DNA of 64,000 nt from Lachnospiraceae bacterium (lineage in GTDB: Bacteria > Bacillota > Clostridia > Lachnospirales > Lachnospiraceae). A program made the translations under genes and the position numbers. Positions 7,777 to 14,702 of the stretch are shown one piece after another. Under the pieces are notes generated by a model. That model worked only from the letters and a program-made list of their open reading frames with translations. It was not told where the DNA came from and ran no database searches. Location: contig JAFYGB010000061.1 in the NCBI GenBank assembly GCA_017543445.1, positions 1-64,000 on the forward strand, given 5' to 3'. Positions within the stretch are counted from its first letter, which is position 1. Each line of letters opens with the position of its first letter.

Positions 7777-8379
7777 TCAGCGCAGTTCCGCCTTTATCGC
7801 AGCGAGGAAATCGTCGAACTCATCAAATGCCTGCAGGTCCGGATTATCCTTCTTGATCTGGTCCGTGGTGCGGAACAAAAAACCTGCGCGGCTCGCGCGG
7901 ATCATGGCCAGATCGTTGAAGCTGTCGCCGGCAGCGATCGTGTCGAAGCCCATGGACTGCAGTGCGCGCACGGTCGTCAGTTTCGACTGCTCGCAGCGCA
8001 TCTTGAAGCCGGTGATCTCGCCGTCCTCTGCTACCTCCAACGTGTTGCAGAACAGGGTCGGATAGCCGAGTTTCTTCATGAGCGGCATCGCGAACTGGGT
8101 AAATGTGTCGCTGATGATGATGACCTGAGCCTCTGCGCGCAGCGCGTCCAGGAACTCCTTCGCGCCCGGCAGCGGATCGATCCGGGAGATCGTGTCCTGG
8201 ATCTCCTTCAGGCCCAGTCCGTGCTCCTTCAAAACGCCGATCCTCCAGCGCATCAACTTATCGTAATCGGGCTCGTCCCTCGTCGTCTTTCTCAGTTCCG
8301 GAATTCCGGACTCCTCGGAAAATGCGATCCATATCTCGGGGACTAACACGCCCTCCATATCCAAACATACAACGTCCAT
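7777..8379 (-). CDS. thrH: ThrH-type HAD phosphatase / homoserine phosphotransferase
   Basis: 200 residues, HAD superfamily. Motif I is CLDMEGVLVPE (the nucleophile Asp and the Glu form typical of ThrH, DxEG), motif II is IIISDTFTQF, motif III is in EQSKLTTVRAL and motif IV is GDSFNDLAM. ThrH proteins dephosphorylate phosphoserine and can move the phosphate to homoserine. The start at 8379 (MDVVCLD) is preferred over the ATG at 8397 because AAAGGATT lies 9 bp upstream. It is the first gene of an operon with an HTH-like protein and a membrane kinase, an unusual context for amino-acid metabolism. Confidence 0.88.
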   Translation of the reverse strand: MDVVCLDMEGVLVPEIWIAFSEESGIPELRKTTRDEPDYDKLMRWRIGVLKEHGLGLKEIQDTISRIDPLPGAKEFLDALRAEAQVIIISDTFTQFAMPLMKKLGYPTLFCNTLEVAEDGEITGFKMRCEQSKLTTVRALQSMGFDTIAAGDSFNDLAMIRASRAGFLFRTTDQIKKDNPDLQAFDEFDDFLAAIKAELR

Positions 8380-8629
8380 GTTACTAAATCCTTTCATATT
8401 CCAATTTCAAACCGACGAACCTCACCGCGTTCTATGCATTCATATGACTCGGTCATCCGATGCTGATCTCATCATACACGCAACATATTAACATGAATCG
8501 GGGAAACATGCAACGATTACCATCGTTTTCTCAGTCTTAATCCCCCGTCTTGGAGCGTTATTATTCTTGCGCCACATAACAATAAATAAGCGCGCCATGA
8601 ATTAACCTGAATTTGGTTAGTTTTTTTAC
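8380..8629. other. intergenic region between divergent thrH operon and accessory island
   Basis: No gene is seen. The segment holds the leaders of two divergent units. A short inverted repeat TAACC-tgaattt-GGTTA (8603-8619) lies just upstream of the plus-strand -35 and could be a second regulator site. I found no clear promoter for thrH. Confidence 0.4.
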
Positions 8630-8658
8630 TTGACATTCGCATAACAGTGTGTTATCAT
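8630..8658 (+). promoter_or_regulatory. promoter with operator palindrome over the -10 box of the XRE gene
   Basis: TTGACA (8630-8635), 17-bp spacer, TATCAT (8653-8658). A perfect palindrome ATAACA-gtg-TGTTAT (8641-8655) covers the downstream spacer and half of the -10 box, 27 bp before the regulator start, so binding there would block polymerase. I infer autorepression by the XRE protein encoded next. Confidence 0.8.
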
Positions 8659-8681
8659 ATACTCCAAGGAGGTGGATTAAG

Positions 8682-9038
8682 ATGGCATACACGAAATTTG
8701 GCGAGATCATGAGGGTTCTCCGTATCCAGCATCATGAGGTTATGGGAGATATAGCTAATCTGCTAGGAGTATCCACCCCGTTTTTATCCGCAGTTGAAAA
8801 CGGGAAAAAAAATGTACCAAATGAATGGTTCGATATTCTTAGTGATCATTACTCCCTCACGGATGAACAAGTTGCTGAAATGAGGAATGCAGCAGAGAAC
8901 TCACGAAACCAAATCAAAATACCTCTTTCCAAATCTGTATCATATCAAAGAGAAGTCGCACTCCAGTTTGCAAGATCTTTTGATGGTATTGACGAAGAAA
9001 CGGCTGAGAAGATCATGCTTCTTCTTAAGGGGGGGTGA
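8682..9038 (+). CDS. XRE family transcriptional regulator (ImmR/HigA-like)
   Basis: 118 residues. The N-terminal helix-turn-helix (residues about 7-60: FGEIMRVLRIQHHEVMGDIANLLGVSTPFLSAVENGKK) is a typical lambda-repressor fold, with the recognition helix in STPFLSAVENG. A helical C-terminus follows. The start is set by AAGGAGGTGGATTAAG directly before ATG, which removes 11 codons of the longest frame. It overlaps the following peptidase frame by four bases (GTGA), the usual layout of regulator/ImmA-type peptidase pairs in mobile elements. The perfect palindrome over its -10 box suggests autoregulation. A G7 run closes the gene. Confidence 0.85.
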   Translation: MAYTKFGEIMRVLRIQHHEVMGDIANLLGVSTPFLSAVENGKKNVPNEWFDILSDHYSLTDEQVAEMRNAAENSRNQIKIPLSKSVSYQREVALQFARSFDGIDEETAEKIMLLLKGG

Positions 9039-9572
9039 TACCAATCAATGATTACCAAACAAGACCGTTTGGGCGTTTAGCACTCAGGCAATTGAGCAAA
9101 TGTGTCCGGCGAGTCTTTGGCCTAAATGAGATTGAGCCCTTTCCTGTTCTTCAAGTTCTTGAACAATTATGCGTATTCTTCAAAGGAACTGAATACTCCA
9201 TCCTTGAAGATAAAGATCTTCCTGCTGACGTATTCGCTTGGTGCTACCCTAAAACAGAAGGCGGTATTATGGCAAACCGTCTACGATGAGGCTTACCTTC
9301 ATAATAATAAGGCTTTTCTTTGTTTTATCTGTCACGAGATTTGCCACGCCATTTTGTTCCACATCGGATTTATGCCAACTTCCGCACGAAGCATCATAAA
9401 AGGCAAGGAAACTCCCGCCTACCGCAGTGTTGAATGGCAAGCGAAAGCTCTTTGCGGAGAATTGACTATTCCATACGATGCAACTATAGGAATGAACGCA
9501 AATGAAATCATGGAGTTATATCCTGTTACAAAAGCATCTGCCAAGTACAGAGTAAAACTAGATAAAAAGTGA
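9035..9572 (+). pseudogene. ImmA/IrrE-type metallopeptidase, frameshifted
   Basis: Two overlapping frames together make one peptidase of about 178 residues. The first (9035-9289, GTG start overlapping the XRE stop) encodes the N-terminal part ending VFAWCYPKTEGGIMANR. The second, in the +1 frame to 9572, continues VYDEAYLHNNKAFLCFICHEICHAILFH, containing the zinc motif HEICH, and ends in a normal C-terminus. The join is near 9282, where skipping one base of cgtctacgat restores the usual VYD segment that precedes HExxH in the family. ImmA/IrrE peptidases cleave their partner XRE repressor. As written the gene is broken; a sequencing error or recoding cannot be excluded. Confidence 0.8.
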
Positions 9573-9574
9573 AT

Positions 9575-9613
9575 AAAGCCGTCTGTTAAGGGCTAGTTGA
9601 TGGCTTCATTTTT
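9575..9613 (+). terminator. terminator after the XRE-peptidase pair
   Basis: AAAGCCGTC pairs with GATGGCTT (one G-U pair) and is followed by CATTTTT, immediately after the peptidase stop. Confidence 0.6.
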
Positions 9614-9626
9614 AGGCAAAGGAAAA

Positions 9627-9663
9627 CGCACTGATCTGTTGCCGGAAACAACAAATCAATGCG
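9627..9663. repeat. 15-bp imperfect inverted repeat
   Basis: Left arm CGCACTGATCTGTTG and right arm CAACAAATCAATGCG around a 7-base loop (ccggaaa). In RNA only two G-U type differences occur, so the hairpin is strong. It lies just upstream of the promoter of the DUF4417 cassette and may be a terminator remnant, an insulator or a regulator site. Confidence 0.6.
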
Positions 9664-9676
9664 CTTTAGGGTGTTA

Positions 9677-9685
9677 TGATATAAT
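9677..9685 (+). promoter_or_regulatory. extended -10 promoter of DUF4417 cassette 1
   Basis: TGA-TATAAT is an extended -10 element (TG one base before TATAAT at 9680-9685) with no good -35. It lies about 105 bp before the likely TTG start of the cassette. Confidence 0.5.
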
Positions 9686-9789
9686 CACAACAACTGCAGA
9701 AACATTATATTATAGCTCCCTCTCCTTTGTCAAGCAACAGTTTAATCAATGAATGAACTGTATTCCTTCAAAAGGAGAAAGGAGAAATA

Positions 9790-9817
9790 TTGAAAAAAAA
9801 AAGAAAACCTACCAAAG
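9790..9817 (+). other. TTG start followed by A10 slippage tract, out of frame
   Basis: The strong ribosome sequence GGAGAAAGGAGAAATA is followed by TTG (9790-9792) and then exactly ten A residues. From this start the frame is +1 off and ends after 33 codons near 9890. With nine A residues the frame would read MKKKENLPKLL and pass without a stop into the DUF4417 frame at 9818. The tract therefore decides whether the protein is made. Confidence 0.7.
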
Positions 9818-10546
9818 TTGCTCAATCTGAGTTACCTCAAGTTGACCAACAGAACCGTCGCCTATGGCAAAATGGATTTGCCGGCTATTAACTGCACCGT
9901 GCCGGTATTCCCCGATTTTATAGCCTTGTATAGCGAAACAAGCCTTTATCACAAAACCGAACGTACCGCAATATCATTCTTCCAATATGATAAGGATTTC
10001 GACGGAAAAAACGGGCTGTTTTGGGCTATTTACTATGATGTTAAGGAAAGGCTAGCATATTTCAAAGAACGCTTCAAAAATGTCAAGTATGTTATCACCC
10101 CGGATTTCTCGGAACTCGGCGATATTCACAAAATCGAGAATGACTATCGCCTATTCAAAGGGCGCATTGTTGGACTGTGGTTTTTATTTGAAATCGGCGC
10201 GGTGGTAATTCCAAACATCACATTTCCCACAGCAGAAAGTGCAGATTTTGCTTTAAATGGCTACGAAGGATGCTCGGTTGTTGCCATCAGTACTAAGGGA
10301 CATATGGATAATCCCGATAAAAACCAACGACTGAGGACAATGATCCGCTTGACAATTGAAAAGTTGCCCAAACTAAAGACATTTATTGTTTATGATGTGT
10401 GCGCTTCAAACGATGCAACATTGGACACATTCTCCTGCGCTATTGAAAAGGGGATTGAAGTCCTCATTCCTGATAACACTTTAAAAAATCGTAATTCAGT
10501 CTTGTGTCAGGAACGACATGACTCCCGAAAGGCGGTGAGATCATGA
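9818..10546 (+). CDS. DUF4417 family protein of cassette 1
   Basis: The open frame is 242 residues from a TTG codon. It may really begin at TTG 9790 (see the A10 tract) or at ATG 9872 (MDLPAIN). DUF4417 features are visible: MDLPAINCTVPVFPDF near the start, YVITPDFSELGD in the middle, VVIPNITFP, the segment GYEGCSVVAISTKG and the late strand KTFIVYDVC. The family function is unknown. A second member is encoded at 60243-60917. The gene overlaps the next one by four bases (ATGA), and that gene carries an Ntox50-like toxin domain, so DUF4417 is probably part of the same conflict module. The base composition is visibly AT-richer than the neighbouring operons. Confidence 0.8.
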   Translation: MLNLSYLKLTNRTVAYGKMDLPAINCTVPVFPDFIALYSETSLYHKTERTAISFFQYDKDFDGKNGLFWAIYYDVKERLAYFKERFKNVKYVITPDFSELGDIHKIENDYRLFKGRIVGLWFLFEIGAVVIPNITFPTAESADFALNGYEGCSVVAISTKGHMDNPDKNQRLRTMIRLTIEKLPKLKTFIVYDVCASNDATLDTFSCAIEKGIEVLIPDNTLKNRNSVLCQERHDSRKAVRS

Positions 10547-10980
10547 ACGAAGAAGATTCGGGACTCGCCCACGGCACCAGCGGTTCTCCGCAGCAAACAC
10601 TTGACAACATGGATATGGAAACAAAAGCCAAAGAGAATGAAAAAGCCGTCTCCGAGGAGCAAACAGATTCCGTATTCAGTAGTTTTCCCAAAACAATACT
10701 TGAAGGAAGACAAGCAAAACATATTTCAGGGTCAAACAACTATACCGCTGGTAGGAGCAAAGTAACACTATCGATATCGCAGTTGCAAGAACTCATACTA
10801 TCGCATTCCGGCAAAGGTCAACCTGTAACCAGTCGTAAAGAGCGAGTTGACTTTGGAACGGTAATCGGAGTATATGTTGATCAAAGCACTGGCAAGAGCT
10901 ACCCGACCATCATAGGGATTATTCACTACGCTAACGAGGGAACGCACGTTATTCCAGCACGTCCAAAAGGAGGTATATAA
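10543..10980 (+). CDS. polymorphic toxin type 50 (Ntox50-like) domain protein
   Basis: 145 residues. An acidic, low-complexity N-terminus of about 50 residues (LAHGTSGSPQQTLDN and on) leads to a C-terminal domain matching my recollection of the bacterial toxin 50 family: KHISGSNNYTAGRSKVTLSI, then KERVDFGTVIGVYVD and the closing GIIHYANEGTHVIPARPKG. In polymorphic toxins this domain sits at the C-terminal tip of large proteins and is a predicted nuclease. Here it is a free-standing small protein with no secretion signal. The start overlaps the DUF4417 stop and the stop overlaps the next start by one base (TAATG), so the three genes are tightly coupled. Conserved His, Asp and Arg could be catalytic. 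Confidence 0.75.
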   Translation: MNEEDSGLAHGTSGSPQQTLDNMDMETKAKENEKAVSEEQTDSVFSSFPKTILEGRQAKHISGSNNYTAGRSKVTLSISQLQELILSHSGKGQPVTSRKERVDFGTVIGVYVDQSTGKSYPTIIGIIHYANEGTHVIPARPKGGI

Positions 10981-11258
10981 TGATCAATCCACGTGAAACC
11001 GAGTCTTTTGACTCTTTTTATAATTTCGTACACAAGCATCCAGATGGCATTTACCACATTATATTTCAAAATGGTGAAGAGATCTCGGCAGAATATGACA
11101 CCGACTACGAGACGGACAATGGCCTCTCTTTAGACGAAGCAGGTTACGAGGAATATATCGCTATCGTTTTCAAACGTACAGATGATAATACTCTTTTTGA
11201 AGTAAGTTGTTTTAATTTTCCCATTAAAGTTCTATACAATATGGCACGGGTTATCTAG
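10980..11258 (+). CDS. small acidic protein, putative immunity/antitoxin of cassette 1
   Basis: 92 residues, strongly acidic (IIFQNGEEISAEYDTDYETD, DEAGYEEYIAIVF). No signal peptide or membrane segment. AAAAGGAGGTATATA precedes ATG, which shares one base with the stop of the Ntox50-like gene. Position, size and charge are those of an immunity protein or antitoxin for the toxin-like neighbour; this is inference from context. The motif HPDGIYHIIFQNGEEI followed by YEEYIAIVFK suggests a compact beta-rich fold. Its last four bases overlap the end of the convergent reverse transcriptase gene. Confidence 0.65.
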   Translation: MINPRETESFDSFYNFVHKHPDGIYHIIFQNGEEISAEYDTDYETDNGLSLDEAGYEEYIAIVFKRTDDNTLFEVSCFNFPIKVLYNMARVI

Positions 11259-12451
11259 CCGCCCTCGTAGAATGCGTGCACGAGGCTTTTGTATCCGAGC
11301 TCCTTCAACTGCTCGTAGCGTGCATTAAATCGTGCTTTCGTCCGCTTCCCGGTGATGAGGTACCGTATGCACTCCTGTGCGTAGCGATCGATCTCGTTCA
11401 GGCTCTTCGTCGTGGTGAGCACCGAGAAATACCAGAAACTCCACGTCAGATCATTGTCCATGGAACTCTCCATCAGTTTGCGGTTGAAGATACGGATGAA
11501 GGCTTTCGCTGCATGCTCGCCATCCACATCGTTGCGGCGGCTCCACCGCTCCAGCGCGCGCGTCTTGCGCCGCATCTTCGCCTTCAGTTTATCCACGGAT
11601 ACGGGGGCAATGTCGATCTCCTCTCCGCACACGCGAAAGCCCAGGAAGGTGAAGCCCTCCTGCGGATCCTGAAAGCACTCCTTCGCAGGATTGACCCCGA
11701 GGCCGTAGTCCTCCAGGAAGCGGCGAATGAACGTCGCGTGCGCCTCGACTTCTTCCTTCGTCTTCGCGAACAGGATGATGTCGTCGGAATAGCGGGCGTA
11801 CGGGATGTCGTGCTCATAGAACCACGCGTCCAAGTCCATCAAAAACACATTCGCGTAGAAGGCCGCGATCGGCGTGCCCGCCATGATCCCCTTCGGCTCC
11901 GTGATGCGCTCGCCCTCCTCCGTGAGGGCGTCCGGCTCGCAAAGCAGCCGCTCCATGAACGACAAAAGTTCCGGATCATCCGTCACGATCTGCCTAAGCC
12001 GCGCCACCATCCGCTCCACCGGGATCGAATTGAAATAGTTGCTGACATCGACCTTATACGAGTACATCTGCGCCAGGTCCGGCGTCCGCATCAGGTAGCG
12101 GATGGCGTCCTTCGCGCTACGCCCTGGGCGGAACGAAAACAGCCCCGGCGCGAAGCAATCGTCGTACTTGCGCAGCAGCAGGTACGTCAACAGTTTGATC
12201 ACCATATTCTCCGCCGGCGGATAGGTATAGACCGTCCGCTTTTTTTGCGTGCTCATCTTGCTGATGATCGACTTTTTCGGCAGGGGAAATGCTTCCCCGC
12301 GCACGATCCGCTCCGTCACCGGCAGGTATTCTTCGCGGTCAATGAATCCGCGCAGCTGCTTCTGAAAGAATTTCGCGCAGATCAGTGACGTCTTATATTC
12401 ATAAAAAGTCTCCCAGCTTTGCTTCTGCGAGAGTTGATCCAGAATCGACAT
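11255..12451 (-). CDS. stand-alone reverse transcriptase (group II-like/UG type)
   Basis: 398 residues. RT blocks in order: RTVYTYPPAENMVIKLL (around 73-90), FSFRPGRSAKDAI, motif A YKVDVSNYFNSIP with the first Asp, KGIMAGTPIAAFYANVFL, the catalytic motif YARYSDDIILF (YSDD form), VNPAKECF and GFTFLGFRV. The C-terminal 120 residues are helical (RWSRRNDVDGEHAAKAFIR, ARFNARYEQLKELGYKSL), resemble a thumb/maturase-like region and lack an HNH endonuclease. No group II intron RNA, retron msr-msd RNA or DGR template/variable repeat is evident nearby. It could be a domesticated or defence-associated RT. A hairpin lies in its short leader. It converges on cassette 1. Confidence 0.85.
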   Translation of the reverse strand: MSILDQLSQKQSWETFYEYKTSLICAKFFQKQLRGFIDREEYLPVTERIVRGEAFPLPKKSIISKMSTQKKRTVYTYPPAENMVIKLLTYLLLRKYDDCFAPGLFSFRPGRSAKDAIRYLMRTPDLAQMYSYKVDVSNYFNSIPVERMVARLRQIVTDDPELLSFMERLLCEPDALTEEGERITEPKGIMAGTPIAAFYANVFLMDLDAWFYEHDIPYARYSDDIILFAKTKEEVEAHATFIRRFLEDYGLGVNPAKECFQDPQEGFTFLGFRVCGEEIDIAPVSVDKLKAKMRRKTRALERWSRRNDVDGEHAAKAFIRIFNRKLMESSMDNDLTWSFWYFSVLTTTKSLNEIDRYAQECIRYLITGKRTKARFNARYEQLKELGYKSLVHAFYEGG

Positions 12452-12644
12452 ATTGCCCCTTTTCTAAAAGTAAAGACCCCGCGATGCGAGGTCCCTACGA
12501 TTAACGGAATTAAGAATATGTTAAATTCAGGAAAATTCCTGAATGTACCGGGTCGTACGTGGATCGATTGCCCGCGAAATCATTTTCTAACCCACGCCGG
12601 ACCCCTCACGGGCGCTAAGCGTTCTTATTCCGGTTTTTGCATGA
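12452..12644 (-). other. leader of the RT gene with a small GC hairpin
   Basis: 193 bp without a gene. On the minus strand GACCTCGC-atc-GCGGGGTC (12475-12493) forms a stem followed by TTTACTTTT, 24 bp before the RT start. It could be an attenuator or terminator of the upstream gene. I see no long structured RNA like a retron ncRNA. Confidence 0.5.
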
Positions 12645-13172
12645 TCAGATACCGAGCGCCTTATTGGTGCGCTGGATCACGTACTGCTTCACATTCCACC
12701 AGCCATGGTAGTTGTGATAGTAGCGCAGGTAGGCAACGCCCGTCGCGCGGCACTCTCTGCGACGCTTCTCCGGTGCGCTCTTTCTGCTGATGACTTCTAC
12801 GACCAGAGCCTTACGGTCCCCGCTGTAGAATGTGTAGACGAGGTTCTTGTTGTAACCCACAACTTCCTTCTCCACACGATACTGTGAATATTCCTTCAGG
12901 AAAATGCTGTCGAAATATTCCTCATACGTTCCAGAGAAGTTGTACTGGTTCTCCTCTGCCGGCATGTTCGGACCCCAGGAAAATCCCGAAGGGCCTTCTT
13001 CTTCGGCAGCATACGAGGGCGCTGCGCTCGCGCTGCTTGCAGTGTTCACGTTCTGTGCACCCTGTGCATTCTGCGCCTTCTGCGCATCCACTGCGGCCTG
13101 CGTAAATGTCTTTAAAACATCCGTAGCTTCCTTCTCGATCTGCTTACCGAATAACTTAGAAAAGAAACCCAT
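12645..13172 (-). CDS. hypothetical protein with a possible nuclease-like C-terminal domain
   Basis: 175 residues, not recognised. It begins MGFFSKLFGKQIEKEA with an amphipathic helix, then a low-complexity Ala/Gln/Asn/Ser linker (about 25-60), then a compact domain from about 75. In it the pattern SGDRKALVVEVISRKS, then KRRRECRATGVAYLRYYHNYHGWWN resembles the core of PD-(D/E)xK nucleases (strand with Glu, basic helix, then GVxYLRYY strand), but a convincing Asp-x-x-x-Glu-x-Lys triad is not established. The start at 13172 is set by AAGGAGGTATTACTA before ATG; the longer frame to 13223 has no ribosome site. It has its own promoter at 13207-13236. Confidence 0.65.
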   Translation of the reverse strand: MGFFSKLFGKQIEKEATDVLKTFTQAAVDAQKAQNAQGAQNVNTASSASAAPSYAAEEEGPSGFSWGPNMPAEENQYNFSGTYEEYFDSIFLKEYSQYRVEKEVVGYNKNLVYTFYSGDRKALVVEVISRKSAPEKRRRECRATGVAYLRYYHNYHGWWNVKQYVIQRTNKALGI

Positions 13173-13206
13173 TAGTAATACCTCCTTCGCACGATGTATT
13201 TGTTTT

Positions 13207-13236
13207 ATTATACCATGAGACAAGGTGGATTTACAA
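13207..13236 (-). promoter_or_regulatory. promoter of the 12645-13172 gene
   Basis: Minus-strand TTGTAA (13231-13236), 18-bp spacer, TATAAT (13207-13212), with TGG before TATAAT forming an extended -10. Confidence 0.65.
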
Positions 13237-13286
13237 GTCCCATTTACGGGTTGTGAAGTCCTATTATTACTTAACGAATGCCCTTT

Positions 13287-14702
13287 CTATTGGCCCGATA
13301 GCTCGATAGGCCTGAACCTCGAAAAGGGGACGGCCAGCATCAGGATCCCCACCCAGATCAATACCAGTGTATACAAAAGCGATAATGCCGGAAACACCGG
13401 TGTAAAATGCATCGCATTGTGGATCACATATCGGAAAATGAACCAAAACATCAGAAGTAAGTAGATAGCTATCGCCGTACTGATACCCATGATCAATACG
13501 ATCTCCGATCGGCAAATTCGTGCACGATCTTTACGCCGCATTCCTATGGAATCCAGCATAGCGTAGAATTTACGACTACGACTGCGATAAAAATAGAGCA
13601 GATATCCCGCAGAACTTATCGCTGCGAGTATCGCGGCACCACCCAAGATACATAAGAAACGCCCTGCTTGTGACAGCACCCAATGATAGGACGCAACCTC
13701 CAACGTCACATCCGATAACATTCCTGTACTTGCATCCAGTTCCGTCCACTCCACTCGGTTCATCATAAGAGCACCGATGTTGTCAATATTTTTCGTCAGC
13801 GACCCATAGGATGGGTAATAATATCGCAGCGAACCGCTCGCAACCTCAAATCCGGCCGCGTCCTCTTCACGCAGATATACGCAAATATGTTCCGAATGCA
13901 GGTCATAAGCATCTTCACTTTCGCGAATATCCCATGTCTCATTTTTTAATACGCCACTGATACGATACTCACGAAGCACCGCCTTATCTTCCGCCTTGTT
14001 ATAGACCGTGATCGTTTTACCGACCAATTCCCGTGGTTCCAATTCCACGCTGTAGACCATCAAAAGATATTCATCCAGAAGCAGTTCCCCCGGAGACTCC
14101 GGAAGTCTTCCGGCTAGAAGTGCTTCTTCGGGATCTGTGAATAATCTCTCTGGTAACAGATTATATCGAGGGTCGTATAAACCAATGTGAAACAGCGAAT
14201 TATCCGACATAAGATCCTTATATCGCGGACGATTCCAGTGCGTATACTCCTTCGGTTCAAAGGCGGTTCCATCCATGTTCAGTTGTATATTGCCCGCCGT
14301 ATAAATATCTCCTCGGCGAAGTAATGACATTACATATTGAAGGTAACCCATCTCTTTCGGATCTTCTGCCGTTTCCCGAGCCTCATGACAACCCGCAGGC
14401 TGGATGCTGACCAAAACTGTAGGCATCACGCCCGAAGGATGTTTTATACGTTCCAAGCCTTCTTGTGTCAGTTCGGGCAATGCATCCAGAGATGTCCCTT
14501 CATCAATGTCCAGAAAGCGATAGCACAAACTCTTCTTTTTTTCCTCGGTGTCTTCTTGATAGTTTTCAAAGACACGAAGCACGAGAATGTACGCCAAAAT
14601 AAAAAACATTACAATGGTCATACCGATCACCATACGGATCACGCTTCTCTTCCCGGCTTGCAGGTTCCACATTGCAGTTTTCAATCGATCAGATCTCTTC
14701 AT
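13287..14702 (-). CDS. ABC transporter permease (FtsX/MacB type), large subunit
   Basis: 471 residues. Topology is that of FtsX-like permeases: helix near the N-terminus (VIGMTIVMFFILAYILVL, about 24-42), an extracytoplasmic domain of about 290 residues, then three C-terminal helices (about 352-376, 397-420 and 433-455) with the cytoplasmic coupling segment RKFYAMLDSIGMRRKDRARI. The start ATG overlaps the end of the second permease by 14 bases. With the ATPase and the smaller permease it forms an exporter or lipoprotein/peptide-stress type system; the substrate is unknown. Three accessory membrane-anchored proteins lie upstream. Confidence 0.85.
   Translation of the reverse strand: MKRSDRLKTAMWNLQAGKRSVIRMVIGMTIVMFFILAYILVLRVFENYQEDTEEKKKSLCYRFLDIDEGTSLDALPELTQEGLERIKHPSGVMPTVLVSIQPAGCHEARETAEDPKEMGYLQYVMSLLRRGDIYTAGNIQLNMDGTAFEPKEYTHWNRPRYKDLMSDNSLFHIGLYDPRYNLLPERLFTDPEEALLAGRLPESPGELLLDEYLLMVYSVELEPRELVGKTITVYNKAEDKAVLREYRISGVLKNETWDIRESEDAYDLHSEHICVYLREEDAAGFEVASGSLRYYYPSYGSLTKNIDNIGALMMNRVEWTELDASTGMLSDVTLEVASYHWVLSQAGRFLCILGGAAILAAISSAGYLLYFYRSRSRKFYAMLDSIGMRRKDRARICRSEIVLIMGISTAIAIYLLLMFWFIFRYVIHNAMHFTPVFPALSLLYTLVLIWVGILMLAVPFSRFRPIELSGQ

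Noticed and set aside
11255..12451. Reverse transcriptase as part of a retron or diversity-generating retroelement
   Set aside because: I see no retron-type VTG or NAxxH motifs, no long structured RNA in the 193-bp leader, and no template/variable repeat pair or accessory gene nearby.
13225..13286. Possible small gene between the 12645-13172 gene and the permease gene
   Set aside because: Only the permease end and the promoter of the downstream gene are visible; no ribosome site or coding bias.
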